64,000 nucleotides of DNA, taken from assembly GCA_900317715.1 (NCBI GenBank), contig ONHS01000005.1:1-64000 (forward strand). Direction: 5' to 3'. Below the pieces are notes generated by a model. That model was given only the letters and a program-made list of their open reading frames with translations. It searched no databases and was not told the DNA's origin. The position numbers and the translations under genes are program-made. Positions within the stretch are counted from its first letter, which is position 1. Each line of letters opens with the position of its first letter. Source of the DNA: an uncultured Bacteroidales bacterium (GTDB lineage Bacteria > Bacteroidota > Bacteroidia > Bacteroidales > WCHB1-69). Shown here piece by piece: positions 54,725-62,371 of the stretch.

Positions 54725-55603
54725 TTATGCTTGGGCGGGTTCAGCGGCGACGGGTTCGGGTTGCGGTTCGGCTTTCGGTGCCTCTTTCTTGGGCGGGAAG
54801 CCTACCGTGAGGATGGCGCCGGATGGGCATTCGTCCACGCACTTGCGGCATGCCTTGCACTTGTGGTAGTCGATGTAGGCGAGGTTGTTCTCCACGGTGA
54901 TGGCCTCGAACGGGCACACCTTGGCGCACTTGCCGCAGCCGATACAGGCGGAAGAGCAGTTCTTCTTGGCCACAGCGCCCTTCTCCTTGTTGTTGCAGGC
55001 CACATAGACGCGGCGGTGGTTCTTGCCCTTGTCGCGGATTTCAAGCACGCCGCGCGGACAAGCGTTGGCGCAAGCTTTACAACCCACGCAGAGTTCCTCT
55101 TTCACCTCCGGAAGATGCGTCTCCGGGTTGAGGTGGATGGCGTCGAACTGACAAGCCGCTACACAGTCGCCGCAACCGAGGCATCCGAACGGACAAGCCT
55201 TCTCGCCAGCGAACAGGGTGTTGGCGAAGGCGCAGGTGAGTGCGGAGTCGTAGAACGACTTCATGGGCGCGTGCTCGCAGGTGCCGTTGCAGCGCACCAC
55301 AGAGACCTGAGGTTCGTGCTCAACAGCACTCAAGTGCATGATTTCGGCAATCTTGCCGGTATCGCTACCGGGACAATAAGCCACATTGAGGTCATTGTTC
55401 TTGACAATAGCCTCAGCCATAGCGCGACAGCCGGCAAATCCGCAGCCGCCGCAGTTGGCGTTGGGCAGACAAGCCTGCACCAAATCGATGCGAGGATCCT
55501 CCTCCACATGGAAGAACTTCGACACAAAGTATAAAATCACCGCGGCGATAAGACCCGTAAGTCCCACTGTGATAGCCGCATACAGAATGGTTGTTGTTGG
55601 CAT
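54725..55603 (-). CDS. rnfB: Electron transport complex subunit RnfB
   Basis: A 292-residue iron-sulphur subunit. An N-terminal transmembrane helix (about residues 8-28) is followed by the [4Fe-4S] Fes domain ACLPNANCGGCGFAGC. Four ferredoxin motifs then appear: CLGCGDCVAACQFDAI, CVGCKACANACPRGVL, CIGCGKCAKVCPFEAI and CKACRKCVDECPSGAI. The tail is Pro/Glu/Ala-rich. It takes electrons from ferredoxin for the Rnf complex. A promoter lies just upstream. Confidence 0.95.
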   Translation of the reverse strand: MPTTTILYAAITVGLTGLIAAVILYFVSKFFHVEEDPRIDLVQACLPNANCGGCGFAGCRAMAEAIVKNNDLNVAYCPGSDTGKIAEIMHLSAVEHEPQVSVVRCNGTCEHAPMKSFYDSALTCAFANTLFAGEKACPFGCLGCGDCVAACQFDAIHLNPETHLPEVKEELCVGCKACANACPRGVLEIRDKGKNHRRVYVACNNKEKGAVAKKNCSSACIGCGKCAKVCPFEAITVENNLAYIDYHKCKACRKCVDECPSGAILTVGFPPKKEAPKAEPQPEPVAAEPAQA

Positions 55604-55626
55604 AGGTTCGTTATTTTTTCAAACTG

Positions 55627-55634
55627 CAAAGATA
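55627..55634 (-). promoter_or_regulatory. -7 box for rnfB
   Basis: The minus strand reads TATCTTTG, 23 bp upstream of ATG 55603. Confidence 0.65.
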
Positions 55635-55713
55635 CGAAATTTTTTTTACGTTGCGAATACTTTTTTTGTCACCCGAATGTGCAGTTGACAAGTGTTGCAG
55701 GAAAGAAAAAATG

Positions 55714-55721
55714 TATCTTTG
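55714..55721 (+). promoter_or_regulatory. -7 box for the outer-membrane / S41 operon
   Basis: TATCTTTG lies upstream of a heptamer array that forms most of the 5' leader of the gene starting at 55809. Confidence 0.6.
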
Positions 55722-55744
55722 TCGCCTGGTTGTTTAACTATGAT

Positions 55745-55793
55745 GTTCCAGGTTCCAGGTTCCAAGATCCAAGTTCAAAGTTCAAAGTTCAAA
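55745..55793. repeat. Heptamer tandem array (GTTCCAG family)
   Basis: Seven exact units are GTTCCAG x2, GTTCCAA, GATCCAA and GTTCAAA x3. The array lies between the promoter and ATG 55809, so it would be in the 5' untranslated region. Confidence 0.8.
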
Positions 55794-55808
55794 TTAAAAT
55801 AAACGCTT

Positions 55809-56630
55809 ATGAAATTTAACTACCCAATTTGGCGGCCATTGCTGATACTGGCCTTGGTCGCGATGTGTGGGGGCGCGTTCGCCCAAAGCACGTATGATTA
55901 CAATGCCGAGCCCAACAGGTTCTGGATCAACCTCAATGCCGGCGTCGGCGGCACCAACAGCTTCGACGAGAGCACCGTTCCTTTCGCCTACGGCGGTATC
56001 CACGACATGGAGCAGATCGGTGTCACCGACGAGTGGAAGCGTTGCCACCTGCAGTTCCTCGGAACGCGCAACAAGACCAAATACTTTGATGTAGATGGTT
56101 CCAACAGCGCCTATTCCGCGAAATTGGAATTCCTCTACAGCTGTCTGAATCCTTCCATCAAGCGTTGGCATTTCTGGTCCGGTGTCTCCACCAACAACAT
56201 CTTCGAGCTGAAACAGCTGGAGGACCTCCAGAACGCAGCCGTCACCATCTCCCTTTTCCACGAACTTAGTGCGGAGGAAAGAGTGGAGTGCGACTTCGCC
56301 TACGACAAGGCCGATGCCACACACCCTTGGCTGACCGCCTTCTTCAACCTCTCCTTGCCGCTCTATACCGTTGGCGTCCGTCCTGGATACGCCTACGTGG
56401 TGGATCCCTTGAACAATATTTTCGATATGTTGCTCGGCGCTAACGTTCCGATGTTCAAATTCTTCCCCGGTTGCACCACCGACATCGGGTTCAACCTGAA
56501 CCTCCGTAACGGCAACCGTATCGGTCTCTCCTACACCTGGGACTACCTTACCACCGGCAAGAAAGGGGCTTATCGCTACGACAACGCCTTCCATACCGTC
56601 AAATTATCCTTTATGTTCAAAATTCAATAA
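55809..56630 (+). CDS. Outer-membrane beta-barrel protein of unknown function
   Basis: A 273-residue exported protein. The signal peptide covers residues 1-25 (RPLLILALVAMCGGAFAQ end). The mature part has aromatic-rich alternating strands (FWINLNAGVGGTN, AKLEFLYSCLNPSIKRWHFW, YTVGVRPGYAYVV, FNLNLRNGNRIGLSYTWDYL) and ends in a barrel-type strand with a C-terminal aromatic pattern (HTVKLSFMFKIQ). No known family was recognised. The S41 protease gene follows 8 bp later, so the two are co-expressed. Confidence 0.65.
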   Translation: MKFNYPIWRPLLILALVAMCGGAFAQSTYDYNAEPNRFWINLNAGVGGTNSFDESTVPFAYGGIHDMEQIGVTDEWKRCHLQFLGTRNKTKYFDVDGSNSAYSAKLEFLYSCLNPSIKRWHFWSGVSTNNIFELKQLEDLQNAAVTISLFHELSAEERVECDFAYDKADATHPWLTAFFNLSLPLYTVGVRPGYAYVVDPLNNIFDMLLGANVPMFKFFPGCTTDIGFNLNLRNGNRIGLSYTWDYLTTGKKGAYRYDNAFHTVKLSFMFKIQ

Positions 56631-56638
56631 AGAAGACT

Positions 56639-57700
56639 ATGAAAAAGAGCTATATTTTTATTCTGTCATGCCTGTTGGCAGTTGCTTTCACCTCCTGTGA
56701 AAAGGCTATCATGAAACCGGACGAAAGCGACGATCCGGTCAACGTGTTCGAGTATCTCTGGAACCGGGTTGACCAGCTGTACACCTATTTTGACATCAAA
56801 GGAGTGGATTGGGATTCCGTCCACGCGGTCTATCGCCCGATGGTCTATGATGAGATGTCCGATGACAGTCTCTTCACGGTCTGCGCCGCCATGCTCAACA
56901 CGCTGCGCGACGGCCATACCAATCTCATCAGTGATTTCGACATCATGCGCAGCGACACCATTTCGTATTGGATGAGCGAGTATAACTGCTTTGATGACAA
57001 TGTGGTCCTACAGCACTATCTGACCTTGATCTATCACCAAACGGGTTCCATCAAGCACAATGCCATCCGCAACGGCAAGGTGGCCTATCTCCGCTATTCT
57101 TCCTTCTCGTCAGAAATCTCGGATGATGACTTGAAGTATATTGTGAATCGTTATAAAGACTGCGACGGTATCATCCTTGACCTCCGGCAGAATGGTGGCG
57201 GCAGTGTTATGAATATGTACACTTTGATCAGCATGTTCGACTGCCACAAACAGCCGCTCTTCTCGTCACAGCACAAGGCAGGCACCGCCCACAACGACTT
57301 CACGGCGCCGGAAATCTGTTACGCCGCTTCATCCAGCTGTCTGGATGAGCCTTACACCAAGCCGGTGGCGGTGCTCATCGACCGTGGTTCCTACAGTGCC
57401 ACCTCCCACTTCGCCATCTGCACGCAGGCTTTCGACAACGTGAAGACCTTCGGGGACTTCACCGGTGGCGGTCTGGGTCTGCCCAACGGCGGCATGCTCC
57501 CCAACGGTTGGGTCTACCGTTTCAGCTGCACCCGCTCCATCGCCTTGGATGGCGGCAACTACGAGAACGGCGTTCCGCCAGATGTGCGCGTCCTCCTCGA
57601 TCCCGCGGCCGTGTCCCAGGGCAAAGACAACATCATCGAAACGGCCGCCGACTGGATCCAATCCGGCGGCGGCATCACACCCCCAATTGCAAAACGGTAA
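56639..57700 (+). CDS. S41 family peptidase (C-terminal processing protease-like), lipoprotein
   Basis: A 353-residue predicted lipoprotein. The signal MKKSYIFILSCLLAVAFTSC gives Cys at residue 20. An N-terminal helical region (VDQLYTYFDIKGVDW) is followed by the S41 core with YLRYSSFSSEISDDDLKYI, DCDGIILDLRQNGGGS and the serine nucleophile strand LIDRGSYSATSHFAI. No PDZ domain is evident. It may cleave peptides at the outer membrane or periplasmic side. It is followed by a strong terminator. Confidence 0.85.
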   Translation: MKKSYIFILSCLLAVAFTSCEKAIMKPDESDDPVNVFEYLWNRVDQLYTYFDIKGVDWDSVHAVYRPMVYDEMSDDSLFTVCAAMLNTLRDGHTNLISDFDIMRSDTISYWMSEYNCFDDNVVLQHYLTLIYHQTGSIKHNAIRNGKVAYLRYSSFSSEISDDDLKYIVNRYKDCDGIILDLRQNGGGSVMNMYTLISMFDCHKQPLFSSQHKAGTAHNDFTAPEICYAASSSCLDEPYTKPVAVLIDRGSYSATSHFAICTQAFDNVKTFGDFTGGGLGLPNGGMLPNGWVYRFSCTRSIALDGGNYENGVPPDVRVLLDPAAVSQGKDNIIETAADWIQSGGGITPPIAKR

Positions 57701-57710
57701 TCACGACAAA

Positions 57711-57744
57711 AAAACGGAATTTCTCACGAAATTCCGTTTTTTTT
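57711..57744 (+). terminator. Terminator after the S41 protease gene
   Basis: AAAACGGAATTTC-TCAC-GAAATTCCGTTTT (57711-57740) is followed by T residues to 57744. Confidence 0.85.
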
Positions 57745-57839
57745 CATCGCCATTCATCGCATCATTCATCGTTTTTCATCGTATCATTCATCGCATCATC
57801 GCATCATCGTTCCGTCATCCGTCATCCATCATCCGTCCC
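57745..57839. repeat. CATCG-rich tandem repeat with CCGTCAT heptamers
   Basis: ATTCATCGCATC-type 12-mers give way to CATCATCG units and then heptamers CCGTCAT, CCGTCAT, CCATCAT and CCGTCCC (57812-57839). Confidence 0.6.
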
Positions 57840-57898
57840 AGGGCTCGCTATCGCTCACCCTAGGCTGACATAGGTCGGGCTTTCAGCCCTTTTTGGAA
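57837..57898 (+). repeat. Dispersed double-hairpin element, copy 3
   Basis: CCCAGGGCTCGCTATCGCTC with ACCCTAGG, then GGGCTTTCAGCCC and TTTTTGGAA. Same orientation as copies 1 and 2, here between convergent genes. Confidence 0.75.
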
Positions 57899-57904
57899 GG
57901 TCCC

Positions 57905-57939
57905 AACTGCTAACTGCTAACTACTAACTGCTAACTAGA
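57905..57939. repeat. Heptamer tandem array (AACTGCT family)
   Basis: The units are AACTGCT x2, AACTACT, AACTGCT and AACTAGA. The TAG stop of the receptor gene (57935-57937) lies in the last unit. Same family as 16072-16106. Confidence 0.75.
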
Positions 57940-60334
57940 ACTTTACCGTCCACATCACCGACGGGATAATCGGGAACAGGCTCATTTGGTAGGCGTGGTT
58001 TTGCATGGAGAAGTCCGTGATCTCGCCATCGCCGGTTTCGATGCTGGTCTCGAAGAAGACGAGGAACGGGTTTTGACGGTTATAGACGTTGTAAATGGAG
58101 AAGTTCAAGCCTGTTTCGAATTTGGAGGTCTTCTTGATGGTCCAATCCACGGAAATGTCGAGGCGGTGGTAGGGGTTCACGCGATACTCGTTGCGACCGC
58201 TGTACTCGGTGACCACGGAGCCCATGTAGATATAGTAACCCAGCGGGACGGTCATGGTGTTACCCGACTGGAAGACCCACAATGCGGAGGCTTTCAGCTT
58301 GTTAGGGATAATCTCGTAGCAGAGGCTGATGGAGACATCGTGGCGGCGGTCGTATTTCGCCCAGTAAGGTTTTCCGCCATTCAGGTCGTCAAACTGCCGC
58401 CGCGTGAAGCCAAGCGTATAGCCGATAAAACCGGTGAACCGCCCGCGCGACTTCTTGATGTAGAACTCCGCACCCGCCGACCATCCTTTCCCAAACACGT
58501 ACAATTGGTCAGGATTGATGGTTAAGATACTGAAATCCAGGCCATCTTTGTACTCAGCCAGGTTATACATCTGTTTATAATAAAGATCGACGTATGTCTC
58601 GAACATGTTTTGGTGGAAATTCTTGAACACACCTAACGTGTATTGAAACACAGTCTGCGGTTTCAACAAATCGGTGGAAGGCATCCACACATCCGTGGGA
58701 AGCGACACGCTCGCGACAGAAATCCGGTGCATATATTGGTAATTCAATGTCGCAGAGGCTTTGATGGAGGTCGTGGAGTCAATCATCCAACGCAATGAGA
58801 AGCGCGGTTCCACACGGTTGTATTGCACCACCGATTCGCCCGGCTTGTACATGATGGAATCCACCACATGCCCTAATTCATCGAGCACATAACGCGTGAA
58901 CGGGCCTAACTGATGGTAATTGCTGTAGCGAAGTCCCATATTCAGCTTCCACCTCGGGTTGATATCATATTCATCATGCACGTAAATGCTCAATTCATTA
59001 CCATACAGATGCTGTACTTCAGGGATTCCCAGAGGCGAATCCGCACCTGTTTCCACCTTGTATTGCCCCGGATTGCAATCGTGGAACACATCATGCACCC
59101 CGAATCGAAGGTTGTGCTTCGGGGTCGGGATCCACGTCAGTTCACTCTTCAGACTGTAGTCACGCACGCCCGACGAGAGCTTGAAGGAATAGGGATCCAT
59201 CAACATTTCAGTACTGAAATCATAGTCGCTGAAAGTAGCGGAAGTATTGAGGAACAGACGGTTACCGATGATAAAGTTCCATCGGGCTGAAGCCGCCGCA
59301 TTCCCCCACTTGAACGCCATCTTGGTCTGCTGGGTCAGCGATTTGAAACCATAGACATCGTGTCCGTAATAGGCGCCAAAATAGAGTCGGTGTCGTGAGT
59401 TGATGATGATATTGAACTTGGCATTGAAGTCGTAGAAGTAGAAATCCGTGCCTTTCATCGGGTTGTCCTTCTTGAGAAACGGCTGGATGATCCAATCGGC
59501 GTAGGTGCGTCGGGCAGAAATCAGAAACGACGCGCGTTCTTTCTTGATGGGGCCCTGCACGGTGAGATGTGAGAAAATCAACCCTAAGCCGCCATCCACC
59601 TCAAATTTCTTCAGATTACCATCTTTTTGATAGACGTTCAGGATGGAAGCCGCACGACCACCGTAGTAAGCCGGCATTCCCGCCTTGATGAGTTCAATGC
59701 TCTTGACTGCGTCAGGATTGAAGATGGAGAAGAATCCGAAAAGGTGATCTGCATTGTAGATGGTGGCTTCGTCGAGAAGGACAAGATTCTGGTCGGTACC
59801 GCTACCGCGCACATAGAAGCCCGAATTTCCTTCGCCGCCCGACTGTACGCCCGGGAGCAGCTGTATGGATTTGATGACATCGGCCTCCCCCATCAGCGCA
59901 GGCAACGACTTGATGGTCTGGATGCTCAGTTCCATACGTCCCACATCGCCGCTCGTGACATTCACATTGCCACGCTCGCCCTGAATCACCACCTCCTCCC
60001 CGGCAATCGCCGCCGGTTCCAGCTCAAAATGCCGCGACTGGCTCTTCGTCAAGGTGATGGTATCCTGTAACGTTTTGTATCCCATAAAGTTAATGGCGAC
60101 TTTATACGTTCCAGGCATCACCGAGACCGAATAATATCCTGCCTGGTTGGTGACGCACCCCTGCACATTCGACGGGGTCTTGAGGTCCGTCAGGATGACG
60201 TAAACGCCCATCATGGTCTCGCCGTTGCTGGCATCGTGCACGACACCCGAGAGCGCCACACGCGAATGCTGCGCGTGCGCTACACCGGCGAACAACATCA
60301 CCATGCATAATATTATTTTCAATTCATAATTCAT
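57935..60334 (-). CDS. TonB-dependent receptor with carboxypeptidase-regulatory-like N-terminal domain
   Basis: A 799-residue outer-membrane receptor. The signal is MNYELKIILCMVMLFAGVAHAQ shortened to residues 1-22. A carboxypeptidase-D-like domain (about 30-110: LSGVVHDASNGETMMGVYVI, GYYSVSVMPGTYKVAINFMG) is followed by the plug (SIQLLPGVQSGGEGNSGFYVRG ending at about 170) and a 22-strand barrel. It imports an unknown substrate using TonB energy. The upper ATG at 60334 is encoded by a heptamer array; ATG 60304 is a shorter alternative with a poor signal peptide. No DUF4249 gene is adjacent, although that is the usual partner. Confidence 0.88.
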   Translation of the reverse strand: MNYELKIILCMVMLFAGVAHAQHSRVALSGVVHDASNGETMMGVYVILTDLKTPSNVQGCVTNQAGYYSVSVMPGTYKVAINFMGYKTLQDTITLTKSQSRHFELEPAAIAGEEVVIQGERGNVNVTSGDVGRMELSIQTIKSLPALMGEADVIKSIQLLPGVQSGGEGNSGFYVRGSGTDQNLVLLDEATIYNADHLFGFFSIFNPDAVKSIELIKAGMPAYYGGRAASILNVYQKDGNLKKFEVDGGLGLIFSHLTVQGPIKKERASFLISARRTYADWIIQPFLKKDNPMKGTDFYFYDFNAKFNIIINSRHRLYFGAYYGHDVYGFKSLTQQTKMAFKWGNAAASARWNFIIGNRLFLNTSATFSDYDFSTEMLMDPYSFKLSSGVRDYSLKSELTWIPTPKHNLRFGVHDVFHDCNPGQYKVETGADSPLGIPEVQHLYGNELSIYVHDEYDINPRWKLNMGLRYSNYHQLGPFTRYVLDELGHVVDSIMYKPGESVVQYNRVEPRFSLRWMIDSTTSIKASATLNYQYMHRISVASVSLPTDVWMPSTDLLKPQTVFQYTLGVFKNFHQNMFETYVDLYYKQMYNLAEYKDGLDFSILTINPDQLYVFGKGWSAGAEFYIKKSRGRFTGFIGYTLGFTRRQFDDLNGGKPYWAKYDRRHDVSISLCYEIIPNKLKASALWVFQSGNTMTVPLGYYIYMGSVVTEYSGRNEYRVNPYHRLDISVDWTIKKTSKFETGLNFSIYNVYNRQNPFLVFFETSIETGDGEITDFSMQNHAYQMSLFPIIPSVMWTVKF

Positions 60335-60349
60335 AATGCATAATTCACA
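60322..60349. repeat. Heptamer tandem array (ATTCATA family)
   Basis: Units ATTCATA x2, ATGCATA and ATTCACA overlap the predicted start of the receptor gene. Related to 10317-10372 and, inverted, to 24492-24561. Confidence 0.6.
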
Positions 60350-60433
60350 ATCGTATCCAACGTGCATCATTAATCATACGTCACACATCATTCATCGTCA
60401 TTCATCGCCCTTTCATCGCATCATCACATCCTC

Positions 60434-61345
60434 TTATTCTCTCATCCTCCCCCTCTTCATCGTCATCTGGCTGAACGTCACGCCCACCACGATCACCAAA
60501 ATCCCCCAAAACTTGATGGAGGTGAAGGCTTCTTGGCCGATGGCGGCGGCGGCGAGGAGGGTAACGATTGGGATCAGGTTCGTAAAAACGCAGGTCTTGC
60601 TGACGGTCAGTTGTTTAACGGAGTAGGAATAGAGCATATACGCGCCGGCAGAGCAAAGCAGTGCCAGGCATATCAGGCTGGAAATCGATGAGAAATTCCA
60701 GTTTAGCGAGGGCCACTGGTGGATATCAAATATCAGAATGAAAGGCAGATAGAACGGAATGGCGATAAAGTTCTGCATGGTAGTGACCGTTGCGGGGGTA
60801 TATTTCTTCAGCAAGCGGGTGAGCTGCACGCTGTATCCGCTGGCCGCCAGCACCGCCAAACTGAGCAGCAGGGTTCCCTTGAGGTTAAACGTCATCTGTC
60901 CGTTCGGACTCACCGTCAGCATCAACACGCCGCCCGTGGAGACGAGCGCACCCACCACAAACTCCCATCTAATCGGCTCTTTATCAGTAAAATACATCGT
61001 AATGGAGATGACGATGGGGATGAGCGCGATGATGACCGCCGCAAAACTGGCATCCACATACTTCAGTCCGAAATCCTCTCCGATAAAGTAGAGAAACGGC
61101 TCATAGAAGGCCAAAAGCAGAAAATCTTTGTAATCGGAACGCTCAATGTGCTGCAGTTTCTTCTGTAATTTGAGCAAAGTCACGAAGACAGCAGAGGCCA
61201 ACACCAAACGGATAAAAACGATGGTGAATACTGGGAAATTGTTGATTAACAGTTGCTTGATCCACACAAAGCTAAAGCCCCAAAAGAGCATCGCAAACAA
61301 GATGGCCACATAACCTAGTAGCTGATTTGATTGATTGTTTTTCAT
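60434..61345 (-). CDS. EamA/DMT-family transporter
   Basis: A 303-residue membrane protein with ten predicted helices in two EamA repeats. Helix signatures include YVAILFAMLFWGFSFVWIKQ, VDASFAAVIIALIPIVISIT and the second repeat CSAGAYMLYSYSVKQL. Family members export or import metabolites such as amino acids. The substrate cannot be inferred. It is monocistronic and separated from the next genes by a divergent spacer. Confidence 0.88.
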   Translation of the reverse strand: MKNNQSNQLLGYVAILFAMLFWGFSFVWIKQLLINNFPVFTIVFIRLVLASAVFVTLLKLQKKLQHIERSDYKDFLLLAFYEPFLYFIGEDFGLKYVDASFAAVIIALIPIVISITMYFTDKEPIRWEFVVGALVSTGGVLMLTVSPNGQMTFNLKGTLLLSLAVLAASGYSVQLTRLLKKYTPATVTTMQNFIAIPFYLPFILIFDIHQWPSLNWNFSSISSLICLALLCSAGAYMLYSYSVKQLTVSKTCVFTNLIPIVTLLAAAAIGQEAFTSIKFWGILVIVVGVTFSQMTMKRGRMRE

Positions 61346-61424
61346 GGCCGCAAAAAAACGAAAAATTTTTCAATCATGCAATATAAATCAGAAAATATCG
61401 TTAGAGAAACTCAAATAGAAATAT

Positions 61425-62369
61425 ATGAAGAATTACATCTACTTAATAATTAGTATATTAGCAATTATCTTCGGGATTAATTCCTGCAAACCCACGGATT
61501 TAACCCCTGCTTACATTCATGTCACCCTGGAGGATTTCGAGAATTGCATCGATGTTAGCAAATTTAACGAGATGCACGATGCCAACTATGATCAGGAGCA
61601 TTTGGATGCACTCACCCACCACAAATTCACGCACGCCAACATTTATGTGAACAACAAGAACCTTGGCTGCTGGGAGTTACCCTGCAAAGTGCCCGTGTTG
61701 GATGTCGATGGCGAAGACTCTTGCACGTTGATCATGCTCCCCGCCTTCCCGATGACGGGTATGACCAACACCATTCAAGGCTACCCCTTCCTCAACATCA
61801 CGCGCCAACGGGTTCTTCTCAAGAAGGACAAGGTCTATGAAGTGTCGCAAAACCGTCCTAAGTATATTTATAGCGAATACGCCCACGTGGCCTATTTTGA
61901 GACGTTTTCCAACAGCTCGTCATTTTCGCCGACTTCCACCTCCCCCGGCCAGACAGGATTGACCTTTGTGCCTACCACCTACGAAGGCAAAAATGTAGGT
62001 GAAATCGTCCTCAATGATTCTAACGGTCTCTATTTCGACGTCAAGACCACGCTTACCGAACCTGTTCCTGTGGGCAGTTACAGAGTCATGCTCGAGGTGC
62101 GTTACAAAACGGAAGGCGACATCGATGTGAACATGCGCATGTCCACCGCCTATAACCCGTACAATGACTATGCCATCGGCGGTTTCTACGCCTCCCCTGA
62201 CGAATGGAAAACCATCCACTTCGACCTGACGAACACCATCAATGCCTACCATAGCGCATCGGGTAATAGCACGTACATCACGTTACTGTTCTCCGGAGGC
62301 GGCGAAAAGGGCAAAGAGACCCGGTTTGAAATTGATGACGTGAAAGTTTTATGGATTCGCACCAACTAA
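61425..62369 (+). CDS. Hypothetical lipoprotein with jelly-roll-like C-terminal domain
   Basis: A 314-residue predicted lipoprotein. The signal MKNYIYLIISILAIIFGINSC gives Cys at residue 21. The N-terminal half (THANIYVNNKNLGCWELPCK, FPMTGMTNTIQGYPFLNI) resembles a small beta domain. The C-terminal half (GLYFDVKTTLTEPVPVGSYR, ETRFEIDDVKVLWI) looks like a carbohydrate-binding jelly roll. No named family was recognised. The gene stops 2 bp before the sugar-transferase start, so the two are co-transcribed, suggesting a role in surface polysaccharide assembly. Confidence 0.65.
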   Translation: MKNYIYLIISILAIIFGINSCKPTDLTPAYIHVTLEDFENCIDVSKFNEMHDANYDQEHLDALTHHKFTHANIYVNNKNLGCWELPCKVPVLDVDGEDSCTLIMLPAFPMTGMTNTIQGYPFLNITRQRVLLKKDKVYEVSQNRPKYIYSEYAHVAYFETFSNSSSFSPTSTSPGQTGLTFVPTTYEGKNVGEIVLNDSNGLYFDVKTTLTEPVPVGSYRVMLEVRYKTEGDIDVNMRMSTAYNPYNDYAIGGFYASPDEWKTIHFDLTNTINAYHSASGNSTYITLLFSGGGEKGKETRFEIDDVKVLWIRTN

Positions 62370-62371
62370 TC

